64,000 nucleotides of DNA from Selaginella moellendorffii (taxonomy: Eukaryota > Streptophyta > Lycopodiopsida > Selaginellales > Selaginellaceae), in contig NW_003314400.1 in assembly GCF_000143415.4 (NCBI RefSeq), positions 264,923 to 328,922 on the forward strand, written 5' to 3'. Position numbers and translations under genes: made by a program. The notes under the pieces are model-generated. The model was not told the origin of the DNA. It made no database searches and saw nothing but the letters and a program-made list of their open reading frames with translations. Shown piece by piece: positions 23,650 through 33,272 of this stretch (positions within the stretch are counted from its first letter, which is position 1; each line of letters starts with the position of its first letter).

Positions 23650-24530
23650 GGTTTAGGGTTTAGGGAGGAGCTCTTGTTCCTCAGAGCTCACTGTAGCAAT
23701 CGTTCCAGCAATCGAGCTCCACCTTTGTCTTGCGTGGAACTACCGGTTCTGGAAGCTCTCGGCGGTTTCCAGGCCTCCGCAGCTGGCGTACATGTCGAGC
23801 AGTGCGGTTGTGAGCACTGCATTGTCTTCCAGACCACCGGTCTCCAGAAGTTCCTGGTAGAGGAGCTTGCCTTGCACTGGAGCTGGAATATGCTTGAGCA
23901 GGCACTCCATCTGTAAGCAGTGACGCCATCCAGCTGCATTCTCGCGAAGAGCGACAGAGTCATCTCCAGATCCCCGACTTGGGCGTGAGCCAAGACGATG
24001 GACGTCCAGGAGCTCACGTTCTTGCTCGCCATCTTTCAAAAATTTCCCGAACGCCCTCTAGTCTCCCAAGCTTGGCGTTCAGGAGCGAGTGCCACAAGGG
24101 TATGTTGGAAGCAAACTTGCTCTCTTCGATCAGTTGAGTGGCAATTACTTCTGGAAGATCTTTCTGACCAGAGCAAGCAAGAGCGAAGCAGAGAAATCAA
24201 CAGTGACGCAAGTCACCGGAGATGGCTTTACTCGATCCAGCTCCATCCGTGTCAACAGCAACAACGCCTCAACAAAATGCCTATTCTGCGCAGAAGCAGA
24301 GACCACGAGAAAAGATCTCTGTTCCAGATGCCCGCAAACACTTTATATGCTAGATCAAGCTTGCCTGTAGTATCGTGTTTCCGACGAACTGGTCTTCAGC
24401 GCCTCGCTGAAACAAAGCTGTGCACGCAACGAATTTGTGCTAGACTATTCTCTTGTACGGACCATTTGAGAAGAGACACAGAGGCTCTCGACACTGCCGG
24501 GTTGACATCCACGGTTCGCGAGTGATCTCC
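23650..24530 (-). pseudogene. PPR gene remnant
   Basis: On the minus strand several PLS-type PPR segments lie in order but in alternating frames. They are FVGNTILQ, AGIWNRDLFSWSLLL, FVEALLLLTRMELDRVKPS, IPLWHSLLNAKLGRLEGV, MASKNVSSWTSIVLAHAQVG and NAVLTTALLDMYASCGGLE. At least four frameshifts or small deletions break it. Its layout matches one member of the large PPR family, now dead. Confidence 0.8.
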
Positions 24531-24574
24531 ATATCTTCGCTTCCATCCAGGTCTCCATGAACTTGGCATTCACA

Positions 24575-24724
24575 GATTCGAATCCGCTGCAAACTCATCT
24601 AGCAGGATTGATGCATCCCATGACCAAGGAGCAAGCTCTAAACCAAGAACTCCCCAAGAACAATCTGTGGTCCTCCCCAATCAAAAATGGCTTGCGCTCG
24701 GTGAGCCCATCCGCAAACTTGTAG
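24575..24724 (-). repeat. Short repeated segment, inverted relative to 6339-6480
   Basis: The reverse complement of this block matches the 3' flank of MED16 (6339-6480). It lies between a PPR remnant and methylesterase gene 4. No domain is recognised in any frame. Confidence 0.65.
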
Positions 24725-24976
24725 AGGCAATCTGTATAACATTTCTAGGGTTATATGGCAATAGCTTTCGTTCTTATCATGGTCAACTCTTTAAAGTCTT
24801 GAATCTGGAAGGCTTCATGGGATCGCTTGCTGCCCGACACGTTGGCTTCAATGGTTTCTGACTAAGATCTAAGCCTGTTTTAAACCCTAGAATGCAAAAG
24901 GCTGCTTATATAGATATATTCCATGAGCCATTCTTCAAATAAATTGCTTATTTTGGTGCCACAAGGGATCTTGTTA

Positions 24977-25944
24977 TTAAGCCAGAGACAATAACAACCT
25001 CACCAAAGAATGTGGGGTGGAGAAGAATGGCGAGTGATCACTGTCAAGCGTTAAGACTTGGAATGGAGGGTTTTCATGAATCATTTGCTCTTGACGCGCC
25101 CGTAAAATCGTTCGATCCTGAAGAGTTTTGATGAAGTAACGAGGAACACGTCCATAGTTGGCAGAGGTGAAGTTCACGGCAGCATCGAACAGCGGGAATG
25201 GCTTAAGCAGTGATTTCGCCAAAACAACATCCTACTTACAGTACGTGAAAGTATCTGTTAATGCAAACTTCTAAACTTTGTTTCTTTACCTGTGAAGGAG
25301 ATTTGTTATATAACACTTGTTGGGCGCGGTCTAGATTAAATGCAGCAGCCGTAGGTACCATGGAGCCATTTGAAAAGATCATTTTCAAGTTGCCCGGAGT
25401 TCCCTTTCATAATGAAAGCAAAAAACATAAAATATAAAAATAAACATAGCCAATAAAAATAATTACCGGCTGGTTGAAGATTTCCCGAGCCCGAGTTGCA
25501 TTGTGGGAAAACATAAAAGCAGCGAGATAAACAGCTTTGGAGATTCGGCCAGGAATTTTCTCCAAGGCGTATGTAAGCGTGATTCCTCCTAAGCTATGTC
25601 CGACCAAGATCACCTGAAAAAGCGAGAAACTCAAATTCGCCCAAAAACTTGCACAAACTTACTGTGTCATTCAGAGAGTCAAGCATCTGGATCAAAGGAG
25701 CCGAATAATTCTCCACACTACCAACAGTGGTAGCATCGACACTGCTCGTTCCAGCACTGACCAGATCCAATGTATCCACTCGGTGACCGGATTGTTCCAA
25801 CTCATTCGCGATTTTGTACCAGCACCACGCACCATGGCCAGCTCCATGAACAAGAACAAAGTGGTGTTTCTTGGCATCCACCGAGAATGGGAATTGGAGA
25901 AGAAAGAGAACAAATATGCCCAAGAAAACCGCAATGCATCCCAT
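24977..25944 (-). CDS. Methylesterase-like alpha/beta hydrolase 4
   Basis: Four exons: 25944-25663, 25613-25467, 25403-25290 and 25231-24977, giving 265 aa. It has a hydrophobic leader (LFLLQFPFS region), HGAGHGAWCWYK, the nucleophile motif GHSLGG, an Asp in LQDRTIL and the His in SDHSPFF. It is a direct-orientation duplicate of the gene at 18890-19855, sharing the same three-base extension of exon 2. A long CT tract in the sense strand ends only five bases before the ATG, so the 5' leader is almost pure CT. Confidence 0.9.
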
Positions 25945-25949
<5 letters not shown>

Positions 25950-26009
<60 letters not shown>

Positions 26010-26190
26010 AATGTAGTTGACGTGCATACCTTTTAAAACTTATGCGGTCCCATGCAAAAGAGAGTAGGAATGTAGGTGACGCACATACCTTTCAAAACTT
26101 ATGGTCCCATGCAAGACCCCACAGAGAGAGAGAGAGAGAGAGAGTAGAAATGTAGATGACGCGCATACCTTTTAAAAACTTATGCGGTCC
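25950..26190. repeat. GA microsatellite plus three tandem ~58 bp units
   Basis: A perfect GA run of about 55 bp (25950-26005) is followed by three diverged tandem copies of a unit of roughly 58 bp. Each begins AGTAGAAATGTAG and ends near TTATGCGGTCCC, and a second GA run (26122-26144) separates the last two. The block is the immediate upstream region of methylesterase gene 4. Confidence 0.85.
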
Positions 26191-26369
26191 CCAAAGAGAT
26201 CTAGTTTGACTTTAAAAAGAATATACTTAAACTTAATATATTTTTTACGAATATTCATTTGGGGCTGTTGAAAGAGCCGTGCATCAGCCGATTCGAAGAG
26301 CCAATTGAACCAGTTCAAGCAAGAGCACACTCACGCAACGATGCCATGGAAAAGACCACTCCTACCTTT

Positions 26370-26470
26370 CAAGAGAGGAGATGTGGTAGTTGCGATGCTC
26401 AATTCTTTCGAGGAGGAAAAGCTCTAGTTGCTCGACGATAAAAGACTCTCAGCTGCAGGCTTTGGAAGAA
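26370..26470 (+). pseudogene. Copy of the 3' flank of the gene at 28182-28637
   Basis: This block matches 28636-28745 in the same orientation (shared runs such as AGTTGCGATGCTC and CTAGTTGCTCGACGAT). It is therefore a displaced piece of the end of the small gene and the spacer beyond it. It carries no protein of its own. Confidence 0.7.
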
Positions 26471-26479
26471 ACCAGGAAC

Positions 26480-26560
26480 GTTGTCGGCCGAAGACCTTGC
26501 AAACTAGCTTAAGGACGTCCACGGCCTCCAAGAAGATTTCCTCCTTGTTCCTGGAAAAGT
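26480..26560 (-). pseudogene. Fragment of the ASPM C-terminal exon
   Basis: This matches 11278-11356, the exon that encodes the NKEEIFFKAVDVLKLVCKV region of ASPM, in the same orientation as the ASPM gene. A stop codon has appeared inside it. Confidence 0.8.
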
Positions 26561-26589
26561 GCTACTCAGCCAACAAGTGATGGTTTGGC

Positions 26590-26750
26590 TTTGGCTACAT
26601 CGTCTCTTAGAGCTGTTGAAGGACTATTATATATCAGCAGAGTTATCACGAGGCTCTTGGACTGCTGATTCTACTCATTGTGGTTGTAGTACTCGATCGA
26701 CTCAAATGTCGAACTGCTCTGGTATGGCGGATCAAATTCTGTTCACAGAG
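26590..26750 (+). pseudogene. Fragment of an internal ASPM exon, opposite orientation
   Basis: On the plus strand this block corresponds to the ASPM exon near 15080-15200 (the VEGLYRQGYHEALG and VLDRLRCQTAL region), here read as AVEGLLYIS and VLDRLKCRTAL. It lies only about 30 bp from the previous ASPM fragment but in the reverse direction. Confidence 0.75.
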
Positions 26751-26810
26751 AATTGTAAACAAACAAAGATTTAGACTTTTATTTGCTTTTATTAACAGAT
26801 ATTTAACTGT

Positions 26811-26935
26811 AACTATGGACGTGTTCCTCGTTACTTCGTCAGAACTCTCCTGGATCGAGCGCAGTGGCTCGTCAAGAGTAAATTTCACGAAAACCATCTA
26901 TTCCAAATCTTAACACTTGTCACTCGCCATTTGCT
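26811..26935 (+). pseudogene. Methylesterase exon 4 fragment
   Basis: The plus strand carries a decayed piece of methylesterase exon 4. It aligns as YGRVPRYFVRTLLDRA with the equivalent part of genes 2 and 4, then runs on to a degraded version of the His region (SDHSPFF reads as VTRHLL). It is closest to the gene at 24977-25944. Confidence 0.75.
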
Positions 26936-27117
26936 TTAGTGTTGCTATTGTCTCTGCTATGGAATAATCCAGCAAGAAGTTCGTGTCCAAGCGAAAAAGC
27001 TCCGGTCAGGAAAAGGCTATAGACAATAACTTCTGAACAACTAGTGACCATATATTTCACCACATTTTCAATACTTCTATACAGTTTTTCTTGAGTGGCA
27101 GAATTTGTATTGCTACA

Positions 27118-28089
27118 ATGGTTCATCTCTTTATCTATTGGATTCTCCTTGCCTGCGCGATCCTCGCACAAGCAAGCAACCAGGAATCTAGTAAGTTCCA
27201 CTTTGTTCTAGTGCATGGAGCTGGCCATGGAGCATGGTGCTGGTATAAAGTCACACAAGAGCTTGAGGAACAGGGCCACAAAGTGGATGCACTGGATTTA
27301 ACCAGCGCTGGAACGAGTGGTGTGGATGCACTTGCAGTGGATAGCTTGGAGACTTACTCGGTTCCTTTGGTTCAACTGCTTGAATCACTTCCACCAAAGG
27401 AAAAGGTAACACATCTATTTTATCAAAGGAATGACTGTAAATTGTATGAAATTTCCAGGTGATTTTAGTTGGGCATAGTCTAGCAGGTCTTTCACTTACA
27501 TATGCCATGGAAAAGTTTCCAGAGAGAATTTCTGGATCCTTTTTTGTAACTGCACTTATGTTCACTTCAAACGCAACTCAAGCTCGACAAGATTTCAACC
27601 AGGTACTGAATCCTGAATCATATTATTATTTTGTCATTTTATAATATTCCATATTGCAGATTTTTCAAGGAATTCAACCATATATCACACCTCTATTTCG
27701 CAATGGCTCTTCTTCAACACCTGCTGCTGCTTCCTTCCGGCTAGAGTTTGTTCGAAAAGTTCTATACCATAAATCTCCTCCACAGGTGATCGTACTATGT
27801 CAATGCTCCTTCGTAATCTTTTCTATCATTACAGGATGTTGTCCTCGCCAAATCGATTCTAAAGCCATTCCCGGTTCTTGACCCTGCGGTGAGCTTCACC
27901 GCAGCAAACTATGGAAGTGTTCCTCGCTACTTTATCAAAGCCACGGAAGATCGCGCCATTCCACTGGAAAGGCAAGAGGACATGATCAGGAAGACTCCTC
28001 CGTTCAAGGTTCTAAAGCTTCCTTCAGACCACTCTCCATTTTTCTCAATGCCCAAGAGCTTAGTTCACTCTATCATGTCAGTGCTCTAG
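27118..28089 (+). CDS. Methylesterase-like alpha/beta hydrolase 5
   Basis: The only cluster member on the plus strand. Four exons: 27118-27405, 27459-27602, 27660-27785 and 27835-28089, giving 270 aa with no frame breaks. It carries a hydrophobic leader, HGAGHGAWCWYK, GHSLAGLS (nucleophile), TEDRAIP (Asp) and SDHSPFF (His). The first 430 bp, intron 1 included, differ from gene 3 at only one or two positions. The rest is as diverged as other family members. The ATG at 27118 is the first Met of the frame and matches the start of gene 3. Confidence 0.92.
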
Positions 28090-28181
28090 CTCAAGAGACC
28101 AATTCAATGTCTCAAACAGTGCAAAGTTTTTTAAACTGTAACGAGTATACTCCGAATATCCGTTTAGGGTTCTTGAGCAAA

Positions 28182-28637
28182 ATGGGGAAGCTGGGCAGGA
28201 TCTATCATCCCGGGTGCTCACAGGGCGATGCCAAGACGTACGCGCTGGCGATCGTCCGTGCGATCCAGGAATGCGGCGCGCTTACGTCGCATCAGCTGTG
28301 GGATCACGCCCAGGCCGAGGGGATTCGCACCAAGCGCCAACTGAAGCAATTCCTGCGGTGGATGAAGCAAGAGCACCTGGTGAGCACCGTCGAGCTTCCA
28401 GCCCATGGCGACAACCGCGTCTACAAGCTCCCGGACAGGATCCGCGACGATGCCATCTCTGGCGTGAGCGCTGCGGCGGGGAGGATCGAGACGCCGGAAA
28501 AGGAGTACAAGATTGATCTTGGCGAGATCTGGCTCAAGAACAATCCCCGCGAGCAGCTAACCAAGTACGAGCTCCGCCTCCAGGCGCGAGAGGAGAGGCG
28601 CGGCCTAGCTCCACTCATGCCTTTCTGGGATATATGA
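28182..28637 (+). CDS. Small uncharacterised protein with winged-helix-like region
   Basis: A single exon of 151 aa, GC-richer than the methylesterase genes around it and with good codon structure, so it looks real. I do not recognise the family. Residues about 15-75 (from DAKTYALAIVRAI to the NRVYKL strand) have the pattern of a winged-helix fold: three helices, then a beta hairpin. The C-terminal third is charged (KYELRLQAREERRGL). No signal peptide or membrane segment is seen. It starts 92 bp after the stop of methylesterase gene 5 on the same strand and converges with the receptor kinase gene, 166 bp away. A mitochondrial or nucleic-acid-binding role is possible but only a guess. Confidence 0.75.
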   Translation: MGKLGRIYHPGCSQGDAKTYALAIVRAIQECGALTSHQLWDHAQAEGIRTKRQLKQFLRWMKQEHLVSTVELPAHGDNRVYKLPDRIRDDAISGVSAAAGRIETPEKEYKIDLGEIWLKNNPREQLTKYELRLQAREERRGLAPLMPFWDI

Positions 28638-28803
28638 GAGAAGAGATCTGGCAGTTGCGATGCTCGATTCTTGTCGAGGAGAAAAAGATCTAGTTGCTCG
28701 ACGATGAAAGACTCTCGCTTGCAAGCTCCGGAGATCTTGGAAGAACTTACGCAAGTCAGTATGATATGAAAGAGAAACGAAAGAGAAGGTTCTCACCTTT
28801 GTT

Positions 28804-30876
28804 TTACTGGCTGGAAGTCTCGGTCCGGAATGTCTCTGCTGTGTTGCTCGATCCTCCAGTGTTGCTGCTGTGATCGAGCAACTTGAGGTTCCTGAGGCCA
28901 AAGTACCAGGGTGATTTTGTCGGGAGAGGGGCGAGCTTGAGGTAGCCAAGAAACATGGCCACGACTTCGCTCATGCTCGGCCGACTCGCCTCGTCTTCGT
29001 GCGTGCACAGCAGAGCAATGTGAATCGATCGCAGGGCCTCGGTTTGCGAGTAATTTTTCGATCGTAAGAGTTCCTTATCCACGATCTCTTCCACATTTCC
29101 GCCTGGGTGAAACGACCATAACTGTGCAGGCAAGAAAAGGAAAACTTTTAAGTTCGTGCTTGAAAACTTTGCTCGAGACATACCCATTCTAGGATCCCAT
29201 CGTAGTTCGGTGATAATCTGGGATCCCGGCATTTCATCCCGCAGATGATCTCTAGAAGGAGCACCCCAAAGCTGAAAACATCAGCTTTTACTGTTAATCG
29301 CCCGCCCATGGCATACTCTGGTGCCATATATCCACTGCAAACAGCCAAAGTTGAGAAACAAAAAAACTCATACTTTACGGATTCCATACGTACTAGGTAC
29401 CCGCAATTTTTGTATCCACTGAGGTCCTGTCTTGATCAAAGAGCTTCGAGATTCCAAAGTCTGAGATCTTAGGCGTCAGGTCTTTGTCGAGAAGTATGTT
29501 GCTAGCCTTTATATCCCGGTGAATTATCTGTATCTGAGACTCCTCGTGGAGATAAGCGAGTCCCCGTGCAACTCCAATAGCAATATTGTATCGAGTTGGC
29601 CAGTCAAGGACAATCTTGCCATTGGAATCTTGCAAAGAACAGAATTTAACACTAGTCAGCAGCAGCAAAAATTCTCAATGATAGAGACTTACTGTCAAAA
29701 GCACGATCAAGGCTCCCGTTGGGAAGATACTCGTAGACTAGCAATCTTTCATCGCCTTTGACGGAGTAGCCTCGCAGCCTGGTAAGGTTTCGATGCTGGA
29801 TGCCGGTGATGATGTTAACTTCATTTACAAACTCCTGATTTCCTTGGCTAGAATGTAGAGACAATTTCTTCACTGCTACTTCAGATCCGTCAGTCAGAAC
29901 ACCCTGCAATACGACAAAGATAAATCATATTTTTCATAACACCAGATTTACAATTACCTTGTATACTGGGCCAAATCCTCCTTGACCAAGCTTGTTTTGC
30001 TCGCCGAACTCCTTCGTTGCAAGCTTTAGCTCCTCATAATCGAAAGTGAGAGATCGTCCTTCAAAACTATCTGAAAAGCCAGGAACATTAATTGAAAATC
30101 ACAGGCAAGTTTCTTATACCTCCAAATTCTCCATGTTGCCGCAGTGACGAGCTCTGATCATCCAAATGCCGATTTCGACGACTTTTCGTCCGGAAGCAAA
30201 ATACTAAAACCCCGACAGCAGCAGCCAAGGCTGCTACAGCACCGGCAGTTACCCCCACAATCACTCCTGTTCTCGAGGAGCTACCTTGAAATATAGAAAA
30301 CGTTGTTTGAGTGTTACCAGTATATTTACTACTTCTATACCTTTGCGAGCTTCCGGGATTTCTGGAGGGATGGCTACTGGAGTTACCGCGGGCGACAAGT
30401 CTCCTGGCAGCTCATAACCTTCAAAAGAGAAAAAACAACAATCTTTTAAGATGGAAGAACAAGAACTTCCACAAACCTGGGATGAAATTGTAGTTCTCGA
30501 AGCGGAGGTAGCATCTATAGCTACTGCTGTTCACCCAATACTGCGCACCAACGGTGAGAGGAGCTGCTTCATCGATCCCATCCCTGGCAATGTTGAAACA
30601 CTGGCCGCAATCTCCCTGGGACATGTTGTAGCACTCGCAGTAGCCAAAGACTGTGTCGGGATACTTGCCAAAGCCATAGCTCGCGGAGTCATTGCGAGGA
30701 ACGGTCTTGAAGAGAAAGCCAAGAACCACATCGAGGTTTAGCTTGAAAGCGCTGCCTGGAGTGGTCTTGCGCGTGTTGGAGTAGACGATATTGGGGGAAA
30801 TGCCCGAAGGCACGCTCGCAAAAACCCCGCGGCACAGGAACACGAGCAAGAACACAGCGACAGCCCTCCTCTCCAT
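28804..30876 (-). CDS. Cysteine-rich receptor-like kinase with a single DUF26 domain
   Basis: Predicted plasma-membrane receptor kinase, 556 aa in eight exons: 30876-30477, 30418-30341, 30284-30120, 30070-29958, 29903-29693, 29628-29394, 29334-29184 and 29121-28804. All have GT-AG introns and the frame is kept throughout. Order: signal peptide (residues 1-22), one DUF26/Gnk2 domain (to about 133), a Pro-rich linker, a transmembrane helix ([20 protein letters not shown]) and a Ser/Thr kinase. Kinase motifs are complete: [42 protein letters not shown]. Typical flowering-plant CRKs have two DUF26 domains, so one domain is notable. The Cys spacing in [14 protein letters not shown] differs slightly from the usual C-8x-C-2x-C. 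Start chosen at the first true ATG. Confidence 0.92.
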
Positions 30877-31239
30877 CTTCAAGAACAAAGAAAGAAGATT
30901 TCATCGATCGATCGATCGAACTGGAGTACCATACCTCGAAATATCACCGCCGCCTACATTCGCCAGGCTCCATCGATGCCGCGATCGCCGCCGCCGATCG
31001 GCGCTGTGCGCGATAAGATCTCCCGCCGCCGCCGGAAGAACAAAACCTACGATGACAACGCTGGAGGAAGTGCCCGGCATTTTCTTTCTTTTCTACTCGG
31101 TTGTCAGCTAATACTAGTATTTTAAAGGGCTCGTTGACGGAATCTCACACGAGTAACAGAATATCCAAGACTAAGTAGTTAACAGAATATCCACATCTTG
31201 CGATTAGAATCTTCTATTTGTTAGATAGTTTGTTGTTAG
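30877..31239. other. Spacer between the receptor kinase and bZIP genes
   Basis: About 360 bp holding the kinase promoter and the bZIP 3' flank. A run of ATCGATCG repeats lies at 30905-30918, and the part to about 31010 is GC-rich. I see no gene. Confidence 0.5.
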
Positions 31240-33141
31240 CTATCCAGTGACAAGGCGGGGTTGAGGCGGTAGCATGCACGAGTATGTCACGTACTTGACG
31301 CTATCCACCAAAACCACCACGAAAATTCGAGCCAGATCTTTCGATCCAGTCGATGGAACTTGCTTTGGATTGAAGATCGAGACGACCATCGAGGACGGCC
31401 GCTGGCTCTTCTCGGAGAAATTGCCTCCTCCTCCTGTGGAACTGGAGTTGAATTGCTTACCTCCTCCTGGCGAGGACGACGATGGTCCTGGCGGAAGAGG
31501 CACCGCCGAGAGATTCCTGCGGTAGCTGCCGCTTCTCTTCGCAGAAGTCGTCGGGGATTCCTGCGGGGGCCGAGGTTCCGGACTTATCTCGAATTGGAAT
31601 ACCTCGTTGCAAGCACCAGTGCTGAAAGGTGTGCCTGGAAAGACGAGCAAGTTGTTAGTTAGCGCGAGATGTTCTTGCAAGACTTTACCTGCGAGATCAT
31701 TCAAAATCTTTCGCTGAGGATCGTCGGTATCAACGTCGCTGGGTGGAAGCGCTCGAAATGCTATATCCTGGAACACCCCCGAGTTCAAGAGCGCTGGAGC
31801 GTGACTTGCACCGCTACGCTGAGCAGCGGTCGAAGTGGGAGAAGTGGAAGCCGACGAGTCCCTGCTGCTCGCAACGAAAACGCTCGCGGCTTTGTCCCCG
31901 GCCATGACTGCTTGGATGACGAGATCGCCATCTACTTTCACTACTTGGTTGTCGCGAGGGAACAGCAGCGACGCCGGAAACCGCTGAGTTGCGTTGCCAT
32001 ACGTGCTCACGTTAGCCGGAAACATACTCCCATCGATCACCGCTCCACTCTTGTCCTGCCGCTCACACTTGCTCTCTAGCTTGTAACCATCCCCTGGAGA
32101 CCAGGCCAGCTTCGAAGATTCGTTGCGCTCGTCCTCCAAGCCCATCAAAACTCTACCACCTATCCTGGCTTGTGCTGGATCCGACGAAACGTAGGCCCGA
32201 ATCTGTCCAGTTCTCTGCGTCACCGGTATTCCCAGATCGAGAGGGAACACCAGCGCCATCACACAAAGCAACCCGAGAGCCGCCACACTCGCCAACTTCT
32301 TCGTTTTCCCAGAAGCTGTGGAGGACGTCGACGATGGTTTCTTCGTGGAATTCTCGTCTTTGGAAACCTTGGCACGCTTCACGCTCTTCACCGCCGAAGC
32401 TTGTGTCTTGAGTCGCGGGATCGGCACTGGAGGAGCACTGCTCCCGGGACGAAGAACGTATCCTCCGGGATACTGATACACCGGCATTCCCATGGGAGGA
32501 GGAGGAGCGTAAGCTCCCGGCTTGCCACCACCATTCCTCGAGTGATAGTAGTACGCGAGCTGGTTGCGAAGATTCACATTCTCGGCGCTGATGAGACTCA
32601 CCGTGTTGTTAAGCTCGGCCACCGTCGCGTTGAGAGTCCGGACCCTTTCTTCCAGATCGTCCACATACGCTTTCTTTCTCTGCCGAGATAGCTGCGCGCT
32701 CTCCCTGTTACGCATCAACCTGGCCTTCCTTTTCACCTCTTCATCGTCGCCGCCATCGCCATCTTCTTGCTTCTCCTCCTGGGCGTACTCTACCTTGCGC
32801 TTGCCAAGCCTCTTGATAGGGCGGCTCGAGTTGGATTCTCCCGATGAGCTGGGCTTGTTGCTGTCGGATCCGGCCTCCTCATCCTTGATAATCTCCTCGC
32901 GGCTGGAGCTATTGCTGTGCTGCGTGATGGCGCTGCTGGGAGATCCCGTGGCCTCTTTCGGGAATGGCGGCCCCTCGAGAAATTCCGGCAGGAATTCCCC
33001 CAGAGAAGCTGAATCGCAGTCATCCAGAGGCGAGGAATTCTCCAGAAAGAGCGAGACCCAGTCCTGATCGTCCAGATTCTCTAGATCCTCTGGGAAATCT
33101 GCTGGATCGGGAAGATCCAAGAGCTCTGCATCTAGTGCCAT
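31240..33141 (-). CDS. Membrane-tethered bZIP transcription factor (bZIP17/28 type)
   Basis: A single exon of 633 aa. Residues 1-60 are acidic (probable activation region). The basic region and zipper span about 135-200, with the diagnostic N145 and R153 in RNRESAQLSRQRKK. A single transmembrane helix lies at about 284-303 (LASVAALGLLCVMALVF), followed by a lumenal C-terminal half with several Asn glycosylation sites. This is the layout of plant ER-stress and salt-stress factors bZIP17, bZIP28 and bZIP49. These travel to the Golgi and are released by site-1 and site-2 proteases. A likely site-1 site is RKIL at 477-480 (RRNL at 541-544 is an alternative). The start is the ATG at 33141; the frame upstream offers only a TTG. 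Confidence 0.9.
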   Translation of the reverse strand: MALDAELLDLPDPADFPEDLENLDDQDWVSLFLENSSPLDDCDSASLGEFLPEFLEGPPFPKEATGSPSSAITQHSNSSSREEIIKDEEAGSDSNKPSSSGESNSSRPIKRLGKRKVEYAQEEKQEDGDGGDDEEVKRKARLMRNRESAQLSRQRKKAYVDDLEERVRTLNATVAELNNTVSLISAENVNLRNQLAYYYHSRNGGGKPGAYAPPPPMGMPVYQYPGGYVLRPGSSAPPVPIPRLKTQASAVKSVKRAKVSKDENSTKKPSSTSSTASGKTKKLASVAALGLLCVMALVFPLDLGIPVTQRTGQIRAYVSSDPAQARIGGRVLMGLEDERNESSKLAWSPGDGYKLESKCERQDKSGAVIDGSMFPANVSTYGNATQRFPASLLFPRDNQVVKVDGDLVIQAVMAGDKAASVFVASSRDSSASTSPTSTAAQRSGASHAPALLNSGVFQDIAFRALPPSDVDTDDPQRKILNDLAGKVLQEHLALTNNLLVFPGTPFSTGACNEVFQFEISPEPRPPQESPTTSAKRSGSYRRNLSAVPLPPGPSSSSPGGGKQFNSSSTGGGGNFSEKSQRPSSMVVSIFNPKQVPSTGSKDLARIFVVVLVDSVKYVTYSCMLPPQPRLVTG

Positions 33142-33272
33142 GGCCAAACCTCGATCGAGCGCCGTGCCGGCCAAATCACGCCATCGTTCGCTCCGAACCC
33201 TAACACTCGGGAATGAAATTCCTAGGCATATTTGTATATTCCAATGCCAGTTAATCTGGGCCGCTGGATCTC
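33142..33272. promoter_or_regulatory. 131 bp divergent promoter between bZIP and PPR genes
   Basis: The bZIP start codon (minus strand, 33141) and the PPR start codon (plus strand, 33273) are only 131 bp apart. Both 5' leaders and both core promoters must fit here. No clear TATA box stands out beyond TTGTATATTCC near 33231. Confidence 0.6.

Noticed and set aside
25950-26005. GA tract considered as part of a coding frame
   Set aside because: The frame gives only an Arg-Glu run, and the tract falls in the leader of methylesterase gene 4.
27091-27117. Upstream in-frame extension of methylesterase gene 5
   Set aside because: The extension has no ATG and is not shared with gene 3, whose coding start aligns with the ATG at 27118.
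32170-32691. Open plus-strand frame inside the bZIP gene
   Set aside because: It is antisense to the well-supported bZIP coding sequence and is Arg/His-rich as expected of a GC-rich shadow.
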